Shown piece by piece: positions 18,532 to 27,373 of a DNA stretch of 33,943 nt; position 1 is the stretch's first letter, and every line of letters starts with the position of its first letter. Source of the DNA: Candidatus Cloacimonadota bacterium (GTDB lineage: Bacteria; Cloacimonadota; Cloacimonadia; Cloacimonadales; Cloacimonadaceae). Location: positions 1 to 33,943 of the forward strand of contig JAKPXC010000081.1 in the NCBI GenBank assembly GCA_029567705.1, in the 5' to 3' direction. The notes under the pieces are model-generated. The model saw only the letters and a program-made list of their open reading frames with translations, did not search any database and was not told where the DNA came from. Position numbers and translations under genes: made by a program.

Positions 18532-20058
18532 ATGAACAGGCTAATTCTGATAACGATAGCCATTGTAAGTATGTCTTTTGCATACGGTTATAATCTCGAG
18601 TGCTACAGTTTTCCCAATGCGAATCAGCCATTGGATGTTCCCACTTACATCTCGGGTAATGTGGAGACATGTCATCCGGATGTGCTGCATTTCCCACAAG
18701 GGTGGAACGGGTGGAATTACTGGATGAGTCATACACCTTATCCAAACACGGATGTTCAATATGAGAATCCTTCCCTTGCGGTATCCAATAATGGGATAGA
18801 CTGGGTTGAGCCGGAGGGATTAACGAACCCGATTGCAGATCTTTATCAAGGAACTGATTGGTACAACAACTACAATTCCGATTCGCATCTATACATGTCT
18901 GAAGACAACTCAACCATGTATATGATCTGGAGAAGAAAGAATGGCTGGAGCAATGAACTCATAAAACAAAGCAGCAGCACAGATGGAATAAACTGGTCTG
19001 CTCCTGAGGTCATTCTCTCAGTGTTCTCCACCAATCCTGAGCTGAACGAATCAGCTATTTGCCCATGCATGGTATATAATGGCCATAGTTATATGCTTTG
19101 GACTGTGAACACCAAAGTCAACCCCAGAAGCGTTTATCTGCGTATCAAGCAACTCTGGAGTGATAGCTTTTCTGAACCTATTCTTACAAATATCGGAGAA
19201 TTCCCGGAGGGGTATCGGCTATGGCACATGGATGTCGAATTCTTCGATGGCTACTATCACATGCTGGCCTCGGTTGGGTCTCCGACCGATCAGGATGGAC
19301 GAGTATTATATCTGGGTAAATCACTGGATGGGATCAACTGGACTTTTAGTTCTGCTCCTGTAATGCTGGGACGGCAGAATTTTTGGGATGCTTTAATCTA
19401 CAGATCTGCTTTACTACCTGAGTATAGAGAAGGAGTGTTGGAGTATCGTAATTGGTATGGTTCCATGAATACTCCTCAATGGAGAATTGGGTATACCGAA
19501 AGTGAAACCAGTGGTTATCTTGCCTCTCCGCAAGACTATCAGGTTATCCATACGTATGATGGCCAAAACCACTTCCAGTTGAGTTGGGATGCGCCTAATC
19601 AAAACGTCACAGGATACAAAGTCTATCTAAACTACCAGGAGTATACCATCCTTGAACCCGGTGTGACCAGTATTGCTTTTACTGCGCATGAGGGGGCTCC
19701 ACATATTGGATTGGTTACTTTTGCTGTCTTCGCAATCTATCCCGATGGTGAGTCCGATCCAGTTACCAGCTTTCATGATCTGGCTCTGGGAACCTCGGAC
19801 GAGCATAATCCCCAGCCTCAGAACTTAAGGTTGTACCCCAACCCTTTTAATGATCATCTCATAGTAGATGCTCAGTTAAGGGGCAGCTATAGCAGGATAG
19901 ACTTGTTTAACCTTAAGGGGCAATTGGTTTTCAGCAGACCGATAGATAATGCTTTCACAGGAAGGATCGAGCTGGAAAAGACACTGCGAAGCGGAATATA
20001 CTTTTATAGGTTGAGCGGAGCCAAACAAGTTCACAGCGGGCGCTTGCTTAAGCTTTGA
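18532..20058 (+). CDS. Secreted glycosidase-like beta-propeller with T9SS sorting domain
   Basis: The 508-residue protein starts with a Sec signal peptide (residues 1 to about 19, cleavage near AYG/YN) after a good AAGGAGA ribosome site. Residues about 30-325 hold repeated strands with NGIDW, DGINW and HMDVEFFDGYYHM elements, resembling the five-bladed propeller of GH32/GH43/GH68-type glycosidases. I cannot identify a full catalytic triad, so enzyme activity is unproven. Residues about 330-420 look like a fibronectin type III module. Residues 434-508 are a type A T9SS C-terminal sorting domain: LYPNPF, a central LFNLKGQLV, and LRSGIYFYRLSG. The protein should cross the outer membrane by T9SS and be anchored or released at the surface. 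It is monocistronic, with TTGACA 52 nt upstream. Confidence 0.85.
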   Translation: MNRLILITIAIVSMSFAYGYNLECYSFPNANQPLDVPTYISGNVETCHPDVLHFPQGWNGWNYWMSHTPYPNTDVQYENPSLAVSNNGIDWVEPEGLTNPIADLYQGTDWYNNYNSDSHLYMSEDNSTMYMIWRRKNGWSNELIKQSSSTDGINWSAPEVILSVFSTNPELNESAICPCMVYNGHSYMLWTVNTKVNPRSVYLRIKQLWSDSFSEPILTNIGEFPEGYRLWHMDVEFFDGYYHMLASVGSPTDQDGRVLYLGKSLDGINWTFSSAPVMLGRQNFWDALIYRSALLPEYREGVLEYRNWYGSMNTPQWRIGYTESETSGYLASPQDYQVIHTYDGQNHFQLSWDAPNQNVTGYKVYLNYQEYTILEPGVTSIAFTAHEGAPHIGLVTFAVFAIYPDGESDPVTSFHDLALGTSDEHNPQPQNLRLYPNPFNDHLIVDAQLRGSYSRIDLFNLKGQLVFSRPIDNAFTGRIELEKTLRSGIYFYRLSGAKQVHSGRLLKL

Positions 20059-20180
20059 GGGTTTGATCTCCGATTCTTCATGTCCTGCTTTTGTGGTTGC
20101 GAAAATAGCAATTGACACCAGACTAGCCTTAAAAAAGATTGTACAGACAATTAAAAGTATCAACATGAATGAGGATAGAA

Positions 20181-22235
20181 ATGAAAGACTATGACATGAA
20201 GAAGCTTAGAAATCTTCTTTTCCTGGGTGCCAGTGGTGCCGGTAAAACCAGCTTGGCAGAACAGATGTTCTTCCTGAACAAAGCTACAAACAGACTTGGT
20301 AAAATAGACGAGGGAAATACAACTCTGGATTTTGATCCGGAAGAAGTTGCCAAGAAGATGAGCCTTGGGCTCTCGATCGGTTTTCTTAATCACAACGATC
20401 ACAAGATCAACATCATGGATGCCCCCGGCAATCCGGATTTTATTGGTGATGCCATTGTTGCCATCCCTGCCACGGAAAATGCCGTAATCGTCGCCAATGC
20501 CGCAGGTGGCTTTGAAGTTGGTCTGGAACTGGCTTTGGAACAGCTTGAAGGCAAGAAGGTCGGCAAAGTTGTGGTCGTGAACCGTATGGACAACGAGCAT
20601 GCTGATTTTGAGAAGACTTTGGAAGCTATTCATGAAAACATGGGTATCAATCCTGTAGGTATACTGATTCCGATTGGTAAGGAAGGCGGTTTTGAAGGTG
20701 TGGTGGATATCATCAGCCAGAAAGCCATCCGTCCCGCAGGTGTTTCAGAAGTTCCCGCCAATATGACCGATGCCGTCGAAGAAGCCAGGCTTCATTTGAT
20801 GGAAGCAGTGGCAGAGACAGACGAAGAGCTGCTCAATGAGTTCCTTGAGAACATGGAACTTCCCATGGACAAGCTGATCCCCGGGCTCAAACAAGGTATC
20901 TCCAAAGGCGAGATCATCCCAGCTTTTGCCTGCTCTGCCGGCACTGGCGTGGGCGTTCAAGCCTTTATCGATGCAGTCATAGATTATCTTCCTTCTCCTG
21001 CCGACATCAAGGAAATGGAAGTACTCAGTAACGGAGAGAAGACTCTCATCAAGACCAGCCCTGATGGAGACATTCTGGGCTATATCTTCAAACTTTATGC
21101 CGATCCCAACATGGGCGATTTCGCTTATGTACGCATGTTCTCCGGCAGCCTGAAGACCGGAATGGAATTCTTTATCCCTGAAAAGGACGCCAAAGATAAA
21201 GCCGGCAATATGTACTACATGCTCGGTAAAAACCGCATTGATACAAACGAAATCAGAGCCGGTGAGATCGGAGCTTTGGTGAAGCTGAAGAACGCCAAGA
21301 TGATGAATAGCATCTGTCCGCTTAATGGCAAATTGGCCATCGATACTCCTGAACTGCCTACTCCGACCTTCTGGCAGATGATCCGTGCCGCCAATCAATC
21401 CGATGAAGATAAAATTGGTGCAGCTCTGCAAAGAGTGATTGCTGAGGATCCCACCATCCGTTACGAGATCAATTCTGAAACCCATGAGAACGTGATCTCA
21501 GGTATGGGTGAACAGCAGCTCAACCTAGTTTTGAAGAAGATGAAGAACCGTTACAAGGTTGATGCCATGATGAAAGAACCCAGGATTCCTTACAAAGAAA
21601 CCATTATGGGTTCCACAGAATCTCACTACAAACACAAAAAGCAATCCGGTGGACGTGGCCAATATGGTGATGTCTATTTTAGAATCAAGCCAACTGATAG
21701 AGGTGAAGGTTTCCAATTCGTCAATTCCATCGTGGGTGGCGTGATTCCTTCAAACTTCATTCCTGCCATCGAGAAAGGGCTGGTTGAGACCATGGAAAAG
21801 GGTATTATCGCCGGTTATCAGGTGGTGGACGTCTGCGTTGATGTCTATTACGGCAGTTACCACGATGTGGACTCCTCTGAAATGGCTTTCAAGATTGCCT
21901 CATCCATGGCTCTAAAAGAAGGTTTCAAGAACTGCAAACCCATCCTGCTTGAGCCTATTCATGAGCTGGTGATTATTGTTCCAAGCGAGTATATGGGTGA
22001 TGTGATGGGAGATATCTCAACCCGTCGCGGGAGAATCATGGGAATGGAGCAACGTGGCAAGAAGCAGTATCTTACCGCTCAAATGCCTGTTGCCGAGATG
22101 TATTTCTATTATCCTGCTTTGAAGTCCTTCACTCAAGGACGTGGCAGATTTACCCAAAGCTTCTCACACTATGAGAAGGTGCCGGAAGACATTACCCAAA
22201 AGGTAGTTGCCGCCTGGCAGGATACTGAAGCTTAA
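20181..22235 (+). CDS. Elongation factor G-like GTPase (divergent paralogue)
   Basis: The 684-residue protein has the five-domain EF-G layout, but with GTPase motifs of the EF-G-like subfamily rather than the housekeeping factor. The P-loop is GASGAGKT (16-23). Switch I has KKMSLG where RGI(T/S)I is usual; Ser61 would supply the Mg2+ ligand. G3 is DAPGNPDF (80-87), where the catalytic His of DTPGHVDF is Asn84. G4 is NRMD (134-137). Domain IV has the RGQYGDVYF and GSYHDVDSSEMAF blocks, and domain V ends normally. The start at 20181 has GAGGA six bases upstream; the ATG at 20169 overlaps that site. No rpsL, rpsG or tuf is adjacent, and a terminator follows, so it is a lone gene. Cellular role is unknown; it may act in stress, recycling or a slowed translocation step. 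Confidence 0.88.
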   Translation: MKDYDMKKLRNLLFLGASGAGKTSLAEQMFFLNKATNRLGKIDEGNTTLDFDPEEVAKKMSLGLSIGFLNHNDHKINIMDAPGNPDFIGDAIVAIPATENAVIVANAAGGFEVGLELALEQLEGKKVGKVVVVNRMDNEHADFEKTLEAIHENMGINPVGILIPIGKEGGFEGVVDIISQKAIRPAGVSEVPANMTDAVEEARLHLMEAVAETDEELLNEFLENMELPMDKLIPGLKQGISKGEIIPAFACSAGTGVGVQAFIDAVIDYLPSPADIKEMEVLSNGEKTLIKTSPDGDILGYIFKLYADPNMGDFAYVRMFSGSLKTGMEFFIPEKDAKDKAGNMYYMLGKNRIDTNEIRAGEIGALVKLKNAKMMNSICPLNGKLAIDTPELPTPTFWQMIRAANQSDEDKIGAALQRVIAEDPTIRYEINSETHENVISGMGEQQLNLVLKKMKNRYKVDAMMKEPRIPYKETIMGSTESHYKHKKQSGGRGQYGDVYFRIKPTDRGEGFQFVNSIVGGVIPSNFIPAIEKGLVETMEKGIIAGYQVVDVCVDVYYGSYHDVDSSEMAFKIASSMALKEGFKNCKPILLEPIHELVIIVPSEYMGDVMGDISTRRGRIMGMEQRGKKQYLTAQMPVAEMYFYYPALKSFTQGRGRFTQSFSHYEKVPEDITQKVVAAWQDTEA

Positions 22236-22268
22236 AAGATCTGATTCAGACCAAAGCTATAGTAAGAT

Positions 22269-22306
22269 GGAGGCGGTTAATCCTGATCGCCTCCTTCTTT
22301 GTTTTT
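22269..22306 (+). terminator. Rho-independent terminator after the EF-G-like gene
   Basis: GGAGGCG (22269-22275) pairs with CGCCTCC (22288-22294) around a 12-nt loop, followed by TTCTTTGTTTTT. It lies 33 bases after the stop codon. Confidence 0.92.
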
Positions 22307-22397
22307 AGAGCTTGACATATTGTTCAGAGCAGTCTGAATAGGGTTCATGTATGTATAAGATTATGCTATAGAAAAATAAGGATTTAAGAGGTAGTGT

Positions 22398-23147
22398 ATG
22401 TCCGGACATAATAAATGGAGTACGATTAAACACAAGAAAGCTGCGACGGATGCCAAGCGTGGTCGCATATATACTCGTCTGGTGAAAGAAATCATTCTGG
22501 CCGCCAAGAATGGTGGGGGAGATCCAGAGACCAATCCCAGGCTCAGAACAGCTATCAATAGCGCCAAAGCCGAGAATATGCCCAAAGACAATATAGAACG
22601 GGCTGTCAAACGTGGAACAGGCGAGATTGAGGGTGCCACTTATGAAGAACTAACTTACGAGGGTTATGGGCACAACGGTGTAGGAATCGTTATTGATGTC
22701 ATGACCGATAACCGCAATCGTACCGTGGCTGAGCTGCGTCACATGCTCTCCAAATACGGTGGAAACATGGCAGAAAATGGTGCCGTTTCCTGGAACTTCG
22801 AGCAGAAAGGGTACTTCAGGGTTCCCGCTGCCGGGCTTGATGAAGATGAGTTCATGATGCAGGCACTGGAAGCCGGAGCTTCTGATGTAGAGCTCGATGA
22901 AGACTACTTTGAGATCTATACCGATGCTGGAGAATTCCATACTGTACTCAGTGCTGTGGAAGCTTTGGGCTTTCCTACTGAGGATGCTGAACTTACCAGA
23001 ATTCCCAAGACCACGGTCAATGCAGACGATGTGGCTCCCAAGCTGATGAAACTGATAGAAATGTTGGAAGACTTGGACGACGTCCAAAAAGTCTATGCCA
23101 ACTTTGATATCTCAGACGAAGTATTGGAACAGCTTAACAAAGAATAG
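22398..23147 (+). CDS. yebC: YebC/TACO1 family translation or transcription factor
   Basis: The 249-residue protein opens with MSGHNKWSTIKHKKAATDAKRG in pieces characteristic of YebC, and continues with NMPKDNIERAVKRGTG and VDVMTDNRNRTVAELRH. Family members were first described as DNA-binding regulators (PmpR); more recent work on YebC/TACO1 links them to relief of ribosome stalling at proline-rich stretches. It has the normal three-domain length. The linkage yebC-ruvC-ruvA is ancient and widespread, which supports the call. Its TAG shares one base with the ruvC GTG. TTGACA at 22312-22317 in the leader is a candidate -35 box. Confidence 0.95.
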   Translation: MSGHNKWSTIKHKKAATDAKRGRIYTRLVKEIILAAKNGGGDPETNPRLRTAINSAKAENMPKDNIERAVKRGTGEIEGATYEELTYEGYGHNGVGIVIDVMTDNRNRTVAELRHMLSKYGGNMAENGAVSWNFEQKGYFRVPAAGLDEDEFMMQALEAGASDVELDEDYFEIYTDAGEFHTVLSAVEALGFPTEDAELTRIPKTTVNADDVAPKLMKLIEMLEDLDDVQKVYANFDISDEVLEQLNKE

Positions 23148-23626
23148 TGTTGATTCTTGGGATCGATCCCGGTAGCCGCTATTGTGGCTACGGTTTGCTG
23201 CAGTATGAAGGTCGCAAGGTTGTGGCCGCGGGTTGTGATCTGATCGATGTAAGCAAGATCCCTGATCTATCTGAAAGATTATGTGTACTTCATGATAGGC
23301 TTTCGGAAGTCATCCGGGAGCATAAACCGGATCAGGCTGCCATGGAGACTATGTTCTTCAACAAGCATGTGCAGAGTATCTTCACACTTGGGCATGCCAG
23401 GGGAGTATTGCTTTTGACTCTTGCACAGAATAGCATTCCGGTTGCCGAGTACAGTCCCAGAGAAATCAAGAAGGCCGTTGTGGGTAATGGTAACGCCAAT
23501 AAACAACAGGTGAGGTTCATGGTAAGTTCTATCTTTAAATTAAGTAACAAACAGCTTAAGGACGATGCCTATGATGCTCTGGCTGTGGCTTTCTGTCAAT
23601 TTAACCGCACGAGATTTATGAAATGA
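23147..23626 (+). CDS. ruvC: Holliday junction endonuclease RuvC
   Basis: The 159-residue nuclease resolves four-way junctions made during homologous recombination, acting with RuvAB. Catalytic acidic residues are visible at Asp7 (GIDPGS), Glu67 (METMFF), Asp140 and Asp143 (KDDAYDALA). The start is GTG, overlapping the yebC stop codon by one base; no earlier in-frame start is needed, since the catalytic strand begins at residue 2. Its end overlaps ruvA by four bases (ATGA). ruvB is not in the window. Confidence 0.96.
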   Translation: MLILGIDPGSRYCGYGLLQYEGRKVVAAGCDLIDVSKIPDLSERLCVLHDRLSEVIREHKPDQAAMETMFFNKHVQSIFTLGHARGVLLLTLAQNSIPVAEYSPREIKKAVVGNGNANKQQVRFMVSSIFKLSNKQLKDDAYDALAVAFCQFNRTRFMK

Positions 23627-24225
23627 TCCACTATATTACAGGCACACTTGTCGCTAAGTCTCCAGTAACTGCAGTGATCGAATCCTTCGGTATTGCCTGG
23701 GAGCTTAATATCGCCCTTTCCACCTATGAGAAGCTGCCACTTTTGGGTGAGAAGACTCTGCTCTACAGTCTTTTGCAGTTTTCCCAAGATCAGGTCAGGC
23801 TATATGGATTCGGTAGCTTGGCAGAGAAGGAACTCTTTCAGAAGCTTATCTCTGTTTCAGGCATTGGTCCCAAGATAGCCATTTCCGTGATCTCCACCCT
23901 AAGTCTTTCCAGCTTTGTCCGCTCCATCCGTAATGGCGAGGAACATATTCTTACCAAGGTTCCCGGCCTGGGCAAGAAAAGTGCCCAAAGACTGATCGTG
24001 GAGCTCAAAGATAAAGTGGCAGATCTGGCAGATAACCTTGATGAAGTCGATAAGAGAACCATGGATAAAGACAGTATGGAAGTGGAATCCGCTCTAATTG
24101 CCCTCGGCTTTAATCCCAAGGATATTCGCAGAGAACTCAGCCTTTTGAAGGCTGAAGAGAAGGATCTGACGATAGAGCAGACCATCAAAGAAACCATTAA
24201 AAGACTCTATCAGAGGTCAAAATGA
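23623..24225 (+). CDS. ruvA: Holliday junction DNA helicase subunit RuvA
   Basis: The 200-residue protein tetramerises on Holliday junctions and loads the RuvB motor. It begins with the OB-fold (MIHYITGTLVAKSP...). The middle domain has two helix-hairpin-helix motifs, LISVSGIGPKIA (about 83-94) and KVPGLGKKSAQRL (about 110-122). A C-terminal three-helix RuvB-contact domain (ALIALGFNPKDIRREL) closes it. Length is typical. ATGA overlaps occur at both ends, with ruvC and rsmB. Confidence 0.96.
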   Translation: MIHYITGTLVAKSPVTAVIESFGIAWELNIALSTYEKLPLLGEKTLLYSLLQFSQDQVRLYGFGSLAEKELFQKLISVSGIGPKIAISVISTLSLSSFVRSIRNGEEHILTKVPGLGKKSAQRLIVELKDKVADLADNLDEVDKRTMDKDSMEVESALIALGFNPKDIRRELSLLKAEEKDLTIEQTIKETIKRLYQRSK

Positions 24226-25535
24226 ACTTTCGCCAGGAAGCCTATTCGACAATCCTCAAAGTACTCAAAGACCACGATTTCTCGGATACTCTGCTCCAGC
24301 AGAAAGCCAAGAAACTGAAGAACTCCGAAGAGTCTCTGGCTCTCTTCTATACAACTGTCAAAGGCGTAATCAAGCTGCATCGCAAGCTGGATTATATCCT
24401 CTCGCAGTTCACAGATGTCAAGAAATGGGCTGCTACTGATATCAAGATCAAGACCATGCTTTACCTAGGGCTCTACCAATTGATCTATCTGGATAGTATT
24501 CCCGATCATGCAGCCCTCAATGAAACCGTGAGCCTGGCTAAAACCATGCTGGGGGACTCTGTGGGTGATTTCGTTAATGCCGTCCTTCGCAGTTATCAGA
24601 GAAACCCGGAGATCAAGTATCCGGAAGCTAATCCTGAGAAGATAGCCTTTGAACACTCGTATCCACTGGAACTGATAGAGAAGTGGATAAAGTATTGGGG
24701 AGAAGAAGATACAGAGTATATGGCAATCTTCTTCAACGAGAATCCCCAGCTTCATATCAGAGTGAATACTACAGCAACAAGTCCTGATAAACTGATTCAG
24801 TATTTTGCCAAAAGGGAAGTGCAACTCCAACAATCTCAAGCCAGTAAGCTGCTCTTCATGAGTAACCAGGCTGAGCGCATTCTGAACGATGTAGCTTTCT
24901 CGGAAGGTTACTTCTCCGTGCAGGACAGTTCTGCAGCTATGATTATAGAGTTACTTGATCCCAAACCAGAGGAGAACATCCTGGATCTCTTTGCTGCACC
25001 GGGAGGTAAGTGTACCTTTATTGCAGAGAAGATGGGAAACACTGGAGAAGTGGTGGCGGTAGACAAGATCCCAAACAAAATGAAACTCTTAAAACAAGCA
25101 GCAGCAAGATTACAACTGAGCAACATCACTCAAGTGGTGGCCGATGCTTTCACCTATGGTCCGGTTGCTCCTGCTTATGATAGAGTGCTGGTGGATGCTC
25201 CCTGTTCAGGATGGGGAGTCTTTGGCAGAAAAGCCGATTTACGCTGGCAGGTGCATCAGGACATAGCAGAACTAGTCAAGCTTCAAGAGAAAGCTCTGGA
25301 TCACGCAGCCAACTTTGTTAAAACTGGTGGAGTGCTGGTCTATTCCACCTGCACCATGAATCCCTTGGAGAACGAAGAGCAGGTGGAGCGTTTTCTGAAA
25401 AGAAACCCAAACTTCAAGCTTGAACCTGCCTCCAGGTATATTCCGGAGCAATTCACACACGATGGCTTCATGAAGACCATACCCTTCAAGCATCACATGG
25501 ATGGTGCCTTTGCTGCCAAGATGATCAAGGCATAA
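24222..25535 (+). CDS. rsmB: 16S rRNA (cytosine-C5)-methyltransferase RsmB/Sun
   Basis: The 437-residue enzyme has an N-terminal NusB-like RNA-binding domain (residues about 1-130, including YLGLYQLIYLDSIPDHAALNE) and a Rossmann methyltransferase domain. The SAM motif is DLFAAPGGKC (about 264-273). The two family cysteines are Cys328 (DAPCSGWG) and Cys377 (YSTCTMNPLENE), the latter forming the covalent adduct with cytosine by analogy with E. coli Sun, which modifies C967. Domain order and length match RsmB rather than RsmF. It overlaps ruvA by four bases and is followed after ten bases by the PASTA gene. Confidence 0.93.
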   Translation: MNFRQEAYSTILKVLKDHDFSDTLLQQKAKKLKNSEESLALFYTTVKGVIKLHRKLDYILSQFTDVKKWAATDIKIKTMLYLGLYQLIYLDSIPDHAALNETVSLAKTMLGDSVGDFVNAVLRSYQRNPEIKYPEANPEKIAFEHSYPLELIEKWIKYWGEEDTEYMAIFFNENPQLHIRVNTTATSPDKLIQYFAKREVQLQQSQASKLLFMSNQAERILNDVAFSEGYFSVQDSSAAMIIELLDPKPEENILDLFAAPGGKCTFIAEKMGNTGEVVAVDKIPNKMKLLKQAAARLQLSNITQVVADAFTYGPVAPAYDRVLVDAPCSGWGVFGRKADLRWQVHQDIAELVKLQEKALDHAANFVKTGGVLVYSTCTMNPLENEEQVERFLKRNPNFKLEPASRYIPEQFTHDGFMKTIPFKHHMDGAFAAKMIKA

Positions 25536-25545
25536 GAGAGTTATT

Positions 25546-26127
25546 ATGAATAGCGATAAGAACAAGAGAATAATCTATACTCTGGGTATAGGGCTAGGAA
25601 TCATCATAGTTGTGGCTTTTATCTCCTCCCAGATTGTTTATCCACTACTATTGGGAAGACCCGGGAAAGTAGAAGTGCCAAATGTCACAGGTATGAACCT
25701 TGCTCAAGCTAAACGAGTGTTACATGAGAAACGTCTTCATGTGGTGGTGAGAGATTCAGTGTGGTCGGAAGAAGCAAAAGTGGAGATGGTTCTGGAACAA
25801 CAACCTGCCCCTGGAGAGCAGCTTAAGCACGATCATGCGGTTAATCTCGTGATCAGCAGAGGCACCAGGCAGGTGAGTGTGCCAAACGTAGTCGGTCAGC
25901 TTTATCAACAAGCCTATGTGCAACTGCGTAACAAGTCCCTAAAGGCCGTGATAGCAGATTCACTCTATTCAGATAGCTATCCAGTAAATGCCGTGCTCAG
26001 AACTTCACCCAGTTCAGGCTCAAAGGTTCTAAAGGAGAGTAGTGTTCGCCTGTTTCTCAGCCGTGGTCCGGAACCTCAGGTGAACTATGATGATGAACCT
26101 CTTTTCCCTGAAGATGCTGAGTATTGA
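25546..26127 (+). CDS. Membrane-anchored protein with two PASTA domains
   Basis: The 193-residue protein has a short cytoplasmic head (KNKR), one membrane helix (about residues 10-34) and two PASTA repeats. The first runs from about 41 to 106 (VEVPNVTGMNLAQAKRVL ... VNLVISRG) and the second from about 109 to 173 (VSVPNVVGQLYQQAYVQL ... VRLFLSRG). A short acidic tail ends it. PASTA modules bind muropeptides or other cell-wall material and are best known on Ser/Thr kinases and penicillin-binding proteins. Neither catalytic domain is present here. It probably sits in the inner membrane facing the periplasm. Position after rsmB suggests a conserved cluster, but the function is unknown. Confidence 0.88.
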   Translation: MNSDKNKRIIYTLGIGLGIIIVVAFISSQIVYPLLLGRPGKVEVPNVTGMNLAQAKRVLHEKRLHVVVRDSVWSEEAKVEMVLEQQPAPGEQLKHDHAVNLVISRGTRQVSVPNVVGQLYQQAYVQLRNKSLKAVIADSLYSDSYPVNAVLRTSPSSGSKVLKESSVRLFLSRGPEPQVNYDDEPLFPEDAEY

Positions 26128-26357
26128 TGCAGCTTGAACTTCTCCAGGAAGAGATAGTCAGTGCTCATAGTCTTCGATTTAGGGTTGGACTCCCAAGAAA
26201 AGACTTCCAGCTCTTTGCCTACCTGCTGGATTCCATGAATAATCTAGGTGTCCATAGTTGCTCAGACAGGCCGGAAGAAATGCAGATAGTTCTACCCAGA
26301 GACCTACGGTCAGAATGGCTGGAATTTGTAGTCTCCTACCGGGAGTTTATAGGCTGA
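26127..26357 (+). CDS. Small conserved-type protein (possibly DUF4911-like)
   Basis: The 76-residue protein starts at an ATG whose first base is the last base of the PASTA stop codon (TGATG), indicating coupled translation. It has no signal peptide, membrane segment or cysteine cluster (one Cys). The pattern of beta-alpha-beta with FRVGLPRKDFQLFAYLLDSMNN, then EMQIVLPRDLRSEWLEFV, looks like a small ligand-binding or ACT-like fold. It recalls the DUF4911 family in size and layout, which I hold with low confidence. No function is proposed. Confidence 0.6.
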   Translation: MQLELLQEEIVSAHSLRFRVGLPRKDFQLFAYLLDSMNNLGVHSCSDRPEEMQIVLPRDLRSEWLEFVVSYREFIG

Positions 26358-26437
26358 AGAAGGGGATGCTTCTCCTGGAGAATTGAGTTATCTTTTATAT
26401 AAAATCGTTTTTATCAGTGCAAGGAGAGAATTTATAA

Positions 26438-27373
26438 ATGTTTGAGAAAGTGCTAAAGCAACCCATGATGAACCGGGTTCTGTATGCCTTGATTCCCAGC
26501 TTGATCTTTGCTATTTACCTCTTTGGCTGGAAGGCTTTGGCTATCGTCCTGGTAGCCAATATCGCAGCATATTTCACGGAGTACTTGTTCGTTTACAAAA
26601 AGAAGGGCGGCAAGGTCTCCATGGCCTGCTTTGTGACGGGTACCCTCGTTGCTATGACTCTGCCACCCACGATTCCGCTCTGGATCTCGGCTGTTGCTGC
26701 CATCATCTCAATAGCATTTGGGAAGATGGTCTTTGGGGGCTTTGGAACAAATCCCTTCAACCCTGCCATTCTGGGACGTACCTTTGTCTATGTGTCTTTC
26801 CCGCAGCAGATGACGGTGAGCTGGGTGAAACCTTTTGCCATGAATCAATTCCCCGGAGGTTTCCTGCATTGGACGGCTCCCCAAGGAATGCTTACTTCTG
26901 CAACGATTCTTGGCCAATACAGGCTGGGTCAACCCGTCAGCTACAGCTTTATGGATGCTTTCCTGGGTTTCGTTCCCGGCTCTCTGGGCGAAAGCTCTGC
27001 GCTGCTTATCCTGCTGGCTGCAATCTACCTGATCGCCACAAAGACAGCCAAGTGGCAGCCTATCCTAGGCACCACTCTCTCAATCCTGGCTTTTAATATT
27101 ATCTTTTACCCCAAAGAGAATCCTCTTTTCCTGCTGGTAACCGGAGGAGCTATCTTTGGAATAGTTTATATGACCACCGATCCCGTTTCCCAAGCGAAAA
27201 CTAAATACGGCATCTGGATCTATAGCCTTCTAATCGGTTTTCTGACCGTCTTCATCAGAAAGTTCTCCCTCTTTGCCGAAGGCTTCATGTTTGCCCTGCT
27301 GCTCACCAATGCCTTGATGCCCATCATTGAGTACGGCTTGGATAAATACCTGCCAAAGGAGAAGAAAGCATGA
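26438..27373 (+). CDS. nqrB: Na+-translocating NADH:quinone reductase subunit B (NqrB/RnfD family)
   Basis: The 311-residue, multi-helix protein is the membrane subunit that carries covalent FMN and, in Nqr, forms much of the ion path. GTNPFNPAILGR (103-114) and MDAFLGFVPGSLGE match the NqrB core, and MTTDPVSQA matches the later NqrB block. The expected flavin attachment motif [S/T]GAT reads TSAT (153-156), with Thr156 as the likely FMN site; the Asp three residues before the motif is missing (Gly150). The protein is about 100 residues shorter than Vibrio NqrB (about 415), lacking the long N-terminal extension. AAGGAGAG precedes the ATG. It is the first gene of the cluster; no nqrA lies upstream. 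Confidence 0.9.
   Translation: MFEKVLKQPMMNRVLYALIPSLIFAIYLFGWKALAIVLVANIAAYFTEYLFVYKKKGGKVSMACFVTGTLVAMTLPPTIPLWISAVAAIISIAFGKMVFGGFGTNPFNPAILGRTFVYVSFPQQMTVSWVKPFAMNQFPGGFLHWTAPQGMLTSATILGQYRLGQPVSYSFMDAFLGFVPGSLGESSALLILLAAIYLIATKTAKWQPILGTTLSILAFNIIFYPKENPLFLLVTGGAIFGIVYMTTDPVSQAKTKYGIWIYSLLIGFLTVFIRKFSLFAEGFMFALLLTNALMPIIEYGLDKYLPKEKKA

Noticed and set aside
20181-22235. Housekeeping fusA
   Set aside because: The G1, switch I and G3 motifs differ from canonical EF-G, the catalytic His is missing and no str operon genes are adjacent.
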